Shown here one piece after another: positions 62,008 through 64,000 of a stretch of 64,000 bases of DNA (position 1 is its first letter; the number at the start of each line of letters is the position of its first letter). A program made the translations under genes and the position numbers. The notes under the pieces were generated by a model. It did not search any database and was not told the DNA's origin. It was given only the letters and a program-made list of their open reading frames with translations. Source of the DNA: an uncultured Planococcus sp. (GTDB lineage: Bacteria; Bacillota; Bacilli; Bacillales_A; Planococcaceae); contig CANNAE010000001.1 in the NCBI GenBank assembly GCA_947502505.1, forward strand, positions 62,001 through 126,000, in the 5' to 3' direction.

Positions 62008-63054
62008 ATGAAAAAACCAGTTATGAAAATTGAAAATAGAAATATTGGATTGGATTATCCACCTTTAATAATTGCAGAGATTGGAATTAACCACGAAGGT
62101 GATATCACTATAGCAAAAGAAATGGTAGATGCCGCAGCAGAAGCTGGAGCAGAGATCGTGAAACATCAAACCCATGTGATAGAAGACGAAATGAGTAAAG
62201 ACGCTAAAAATGTAATTCCTGGAAACACTAATGTTTCAATATACGAAGTTATGGAACGCTGTGCATTAAATGAAAAGGATGAAACAGAATTAAAAGAATA
62301 TGTAGAATCAAAAGGAATGATTTTTTTAAGTACGCCTTTTTCCAGAGCTGCTGCCGATAGATTAGAAAGAATGGGTGTTTCGGCATACAAGATAGGATCG
62401 GGCGAATGTAACAATTATCCCTTACTAGAATATGTAGCTTCATTTAAAAAACCTATGATTGTTTCAACTGGTATGAATGATATATCAAGTATTAAGAAAA
62501 CTGTGGAAATTCTAGAAAAGTATGAAATAGATTATGCATTGTTACATTGTACAAATGTATATCCGACTCCCCCAAGTTTAGTAAGACTTGGAGGAATGGT
62601 TGAACTACAAAGAGAATTTCCAAATGCAATAATCGGATTATCAGATCATACTGTAAATAACAATTCTTGTATAGCGGCTACAGCACTAGGAGCTTCAATA
62701 TTAGAGAGACATTTTACAGATTCAATGGATAGAAGCGGACCAGACATTGTATGTTCTATGGACCCCTATGAAATGAAAAACTTAATAAAAGATAGCAGTG
62801 AAGTCTTTATGATGCGAGGGGGCAAAAAAGAAGCGGCATTAGAAGAGAAGGGTACTATCGACTTTGCTTTTGCAACTGTAGTAACAATTAAAAATATAAA
62901 AAGAGGAGAAGTTCTCTCTAAAGATAATATATGGGTTAAGAGACCAGGTTTAGGTGATATCAAAGCTGATAGATATGAAGAGATAATTGGAAAAGTTTTG
63001 AAGAAGGACATTGGAATTGACGAGCATTTAAAATGGGAAGATATTGGGGAGTAA
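62008..63054 (+). CDS. neuB: Sialic acid (N-acetylneuraminate-type) synthase
   Basis: 348 residues. N-terminal TIM barrel with [40 protein letters not shown] and [12 protein letters not shown] near ILERHFT as metal ligand; C-terminal SAF (antifreeze-like) domain from about 285 ([22 protein letters not shown]). Condenses ManNAc (or a 6-deoxy analogue) with PEP. Neu5Ac, legionaminic and pseudaminic synthases are hard to separate; the adjacent NeuC favours ManNAc-type substrates. ATG at 62008 is 9 nt after AAAGG. Confidence 0.92.
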   Translation: MKKPVMKIENRNIGLDYPPLIIAEIGINHEGDITIAKEMVDAAAEAGAEIVKHQTHVIEDEMSKDAKNVIPGNTNVSIYEVMERCALNEKDETELKEYVESKGMIFLSTPFSRAAADRLERMGVSAYKIGSGECNNYPLLEYVASFKKPMIVSTGMNDISSIKKTVEILEKYEIDYALLHCTNVYPTPPSLVRLGGMVELQREFPNAIIGLSDHTVNNNSCIAATALGASILERHFTDSMDRSGPDIVCSMDPYEMKNLIKDSSEVFMMRGGKKEAALEEKGTIDFAFATVVTIKNIKRGEVLSKDNIWVKRPGLGDIKADRYEEIIGKVLKKDIGIDEHLKWEDIGE

Positions 63055-63057
63055 TTC

Positions 63058-64000
63058 ATGAAGAGAATTCTATTTATTACTGGCACAAGGGCTGACTACG
63101 GAAAAATCAAAACATTAATGCAGAAAGTTCAAGAAAGTCGTGATTTTGAACTCAATATTTTTGTTACAGGAATGCATATGCTCTCGCTTTATGGCTCTAC
63201 TTGGAAAGAACTTGAGAAAGATGGGTTTATTAATACCTATCACTATATTAACCAAAGTAAAAATTCAGCGATGGATATTGCTTTAAGTAATACTATTCTA
63301 GGCCTTAGCAATTATATTAATGAAAATCCACCTGACATGATAGTCATCCATGGTGATAGGTTGGAGGCTTTAGCTGGAGCAATAGTAGGTGCGTTCAACA
63401 ACATTAAAGTTGTTCACATTGAAGGAGGAGAAATTTCTGGGACAATCGACGAGTCGATTAGACATGCAATTACGAAATTTTCACATATTCATTTAGTAAG
63501 TACTGAGGAAGCTCAAAGTAGAATAGTTCAGTTAGGAGAAAGGAAGGAAAATATCTTTTTAATTGGATCTCCAGATATTGATATTATGTTATCAAATGAT
63601 CTTCCAACAATTCAAGAAGTACAAAGATATTATGAAATCCCTTTTCTCTCATACGGTATTTTAATGTATCATCCTGTGACAACTGAAATAGATGAAATAA
63701 GTGAAAATATCTCTAATGTTATCAGTGCACTAATTGATTCAAAGAAGAATTATATTGTTATTTTCCCAAATAATGATGAAGGTAGTGACAAAATACTCGA
63801 AGCTTATGGAATACTAGAAAATCATCCACGGTTTAAAATTTTTCCATCAATGAGGTTTGAGTATTTTTTGACTCTTTTGAAGCATGCTGATTTTATGATA
63901 GGAAATTCCAGTGCTGGAATAAGGGAAACTGGAATATACGGTATTCCAGCAGTTGACTTAGGAAATCGACAAATAGGTAGGTATAACCCTTCGCAGCTTT
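63058..64000 (+). CDS. neuC: UDP-GlcNAc 2-epimerase (hydrolysing), partial at window end
   Basis: First 314 residues; the rest lies outside the window. Seen: FITGTRADYGKIKTLM at the N-terminus, VIHGDRLEALAGAIVG, HIEGGEISGTIDESIRHAIT, LIGSPDID and FMIGNSSAGIRET. These match NeuC/LegG-type hydrolysing epimerases, which make ManNAc from UDP-GlcNAc for NeuB. ATG 3 bp after the neuB stop, RBS GGGGAG. A CMP-sugar synthetase (neuA) is expected next but is not in view. Confidence 0.92.
   Translation, partial: MKRILFITGTRADYGKIKTLMQKVQESRDFELNIFVTGMHMLSLYGSTWKELEKDGFINTYHYINQSKNSAMDIALSNTILGLSNYINENPPDMIVIHGDRLEALAGAIVGAFNNIKVVHIEGGEISGTIDESIRHAITKFSHIHLVSTEEAQSRIVQLGERKENIFLIGSPDIDIMLSNDLPTIQEVQRYYEIPFLSYGILMYHPVTTEIDEISENISNVISALIDSKKNYIVIFPNNDEGSDKILEAYGILENHPRFKIFPSMRFEYFLTLLKHADFMIGNSSAGIRETGIYGIPAVDLGNRQIGRYNPSQL

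Overview
The window looks like a chromosomal segment of a Gram-positive member of the Bacillota, most likely Bacillales and plausibly Planococcaceae. This is inferred from strong AGGAGG-type ribosome binding sites, frequent TTG/GTG starts, a T-box leader, a CcpA cre site, a PaiA/PaiB pair, a WalR-type box, lipoproteins with classical lipoboxes and a CpsB/C/D-type exopolysaccharide locus. No rRNA, tRNA, CRISPR array, transposase or phage gene was seen. The backbone is mid-GC; a sharp drop in GC begins near 56.45 kb.

Layout. 0-3.1 kb: fused DppB/DppC-like peptide permease and tiny membrane proteins on the minus strand. 3.1-4.1 kb: a divergent PRPP synthetase. 4.3-9.8 kb: a run of small orphan membrane proteins and lipoproteins with one SUKH (SMI1/KNR4) protein and a cold-shock gene. 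10.0-12.6 kb: sucrose-6-phosphate hydrolase plus fructokinase behind a good promoter and a consensus cre site. 12.8-18.8 kb: DinB-like protein, 3-hydroxyacyl-CoA dehydrogenase, paired SMR transporters, paiA and paiB separated by a repeat, and a MarR regulator divergent from a YczE-like membrane protein. 19-24.5 kb: Nudix hydrolase, small membrane proteins, and an MFS transporter behind a T-box whose specifier reads best as CAA (Gln). 24.6-30.7 kb: a copper/metal island (DUF305, YdhK, sensor kinase, response regulator, Cys-rich four-helix protein, CopB-type ATPase) with 11-bp direct repeats in its promoters. 30.8-40 kb: housekeeping and stress genes (hydrolase, Nudix pair, P-loop kinase, dehalogenase, peroxiredoxin, glyoxalase-fold protein, ArsR-like regulator, NlpC/P60 hydrolase with a WalR-like box). 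40-46 kb: repeat-rich accessory stretch with a patatin, an acyltransferase, an Ltp-repeat surface protein, a 21-bp tandem array and two copies of a covarying hairpin element. 46.7-64 kb: cell-surface polysaccharide region.

How the genes work together. The right-hand 17 kb forms a surface glycan locus: sugar epimerase, glycosyltransferase, two small paralogous HTH-like proteins, LCP ligase and SGNH protein on the minus strand, then the Wzz-like co-polymerase, BY-kinase, PHP phosphatase and a membrane sugar 4,6-dehydratase. An AT-rich, probably acquired serotype block follows: CapK-like adenylating enzyme, polysialyltransferase-like enzyme, Wzy-like polymerase, MurJ/Wzx-like flippase, NeuB and NeuC (cut by the window end). 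This predicts a capsule containing a nonulosonic (sialic-type) acid.

Two families of imperfectly palindromic intergenic repeats (R1: three copies; R2: four copies) share a movable inner module; one R1 copy lies between paiA and paiB. The observation I consider most likely to be new is a pair of about 75-90 nt hairpin elements (41.18 and 45.75 kb) whose stems differ in sequence but keep the same base-paired architecture.
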